From NCBI RefSeq assembly GCF_009857845.1, contig NZ_WWEQ01000017.1, positions 1 through 53,755 of the forward strand: DNA of 53,755 nt. Reading direction: 5' to 3'. This document shows, piece by piece, positions 53,624 through 53,755 of the stretch. This stretch comes from Brevibacterium rongguiense. GTDB taxonomy: Bacteria; Actinomycetota; Actinomycetes; Actinomycetales; Brevibacteriaceae. The notes below the pieces were generated by a model. That model had not been told where the DNA came from. It saw nothing but the letters and a program-made list of their open reading frames with translations, and made no database searches. The stretch's first letter is position 1, and every line of letters begins with the position of its first letter. The position numbers and the translations under genes are program-made.

Positions 53624-53755
53624 TGTGATGTCCAGGGACGTTGTTGCGTGAATCGCGGTCTACCCGCTGACAGGTGAAGGCCTCCCATTGCGAGAGTGGA
53701 GCTGTCGACAAACCGCTCACGCATCACAGGAGGCCTTCATGTCCCACGCTAACGC
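53624..53755 (+). mobile_element. left end of an IS481-like insertion sequence (partial)
   Basis: After the SulP stop begins TGTGATGTCCAGGGACG, which resembles IS481-family terminal repeats starting TGT. About 115 bases later comes AGGAGG and the start of an ORF MSHANA, a transposase N-terminus common in actinobacterial IS481 elements. Only the left end is in the window; the right repeat and target duplication lie outside. The left boundary is set by this match and could be off by a few bases. Confidence 0.65.
53739..53755 (+). CDS. transposase, IS481-like, N-terminal fragment
   Basis: Only five full codons and part of a sixth are visible: ATG then S-H-A-N and the start of A. The ATG lies five bases after AGGAGG (53728-53733). 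The peptide MSHANA is a typical beginning of IS481-family transposases in actinobacteria; identification rests on it and the preceding repeat-like sequence. The gene runs off the right edge. Confidence 0.6.

Overview
This 53.8 kb window is chromosomal DNA of a very GC-rich actinomycete, most likely a member of Micrococcales. Four things point that way: the 16S leader with its conserved TTTGAGAACTC box; the gene orders infC-rpmI-rplT-trmH-pheST, argCJBDFRGH-tyrS and ftsK-pgsA-cinA-clgR-recA-recX-miaB-miaA-dapF-hflX-lexA; a HisA/PriA-type isomerase; and many genes whose -10 hexamer lies 6-7 bases from the start codon, the mark of leaderless mRNAs. The genus cannot be told from the sequence alone. 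Most of the content is core housekeeping.

Layout. 1-36 is the 5' tip of a 16S rRNA gene on the minus strand, and 37-430 its leader and probable promoter. 555-11040 (minus) holds tyrS, argH, argG, argR, argF, argD, argB, argJ and argC. The stretch from argC to argR is tightly overlapped and starts from a probably leaderless promoter covered by two ARG-box-like ArgR sites. 11131-15494 has a quinone oxidoreductase, a small membrane protein, an ABC1/UbiB-like kinase and a short-chain dehydrogenase. 15497-19059 is pheST. 19245-23934 interrupts the usual trmH-pheS adjacency: a pentapeptide-repeat protein, then a five-gene minus-strand operon encoding three alternate-signal-peptide (TasA/camelysin-like) exported proteins, a SipW/ER-type signal peptidase and an LPXTG-type wall-anchored protein. 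This is the most unusual locus in the window. One of its genes carries a +1 frameshift at a 7-base C tract that joins it in frame to the next gene.

24157-26567 is trmH, rplT, rpmI and infC. infC appears to start at ATC and has a strongly structured leader. 26923-29481 (plus) holds a DUF1844 gene and a furA-katA pair. 29772-34352 is a histidine operon (hisC, a frameshifted hisB, a membrane protein, hisH, hisA/priA, an SseB-family gene). 34362-37746 is an SOS module: a LysM division-suppressor-like gene divergent from lexA, with LexA boxes between, and dinG. 37743-46130 carries hflX, a methyltransferase, dapF, miaA, an unknown protein, miaB, recX and recA. 46408-51235 has a DUF3046 gene, clgR, cinA, pgsA and ftsK. 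51347-53622 has a fructosamine-kinase-like gene and a SulP transporter. The window ends in the left end of an IS481-like element with the first codons of its transposase.

How it works together: the arg and his operons are translationally coupled biosynthetic units. lexA, recA, the LysM gene and possibly clgR share LexA-box-like sites, giving a local DNA-damage circuit. The infC operon and the leaderless promoters indicate 5'-end-based translational control. The SipW-type operon is a self-contained module for making and anchoring a surface polymer. Both frameshifts (22908-22914 and about 32761) lie in G/C runs, so sequencing error must be excluded before biology is built on them.
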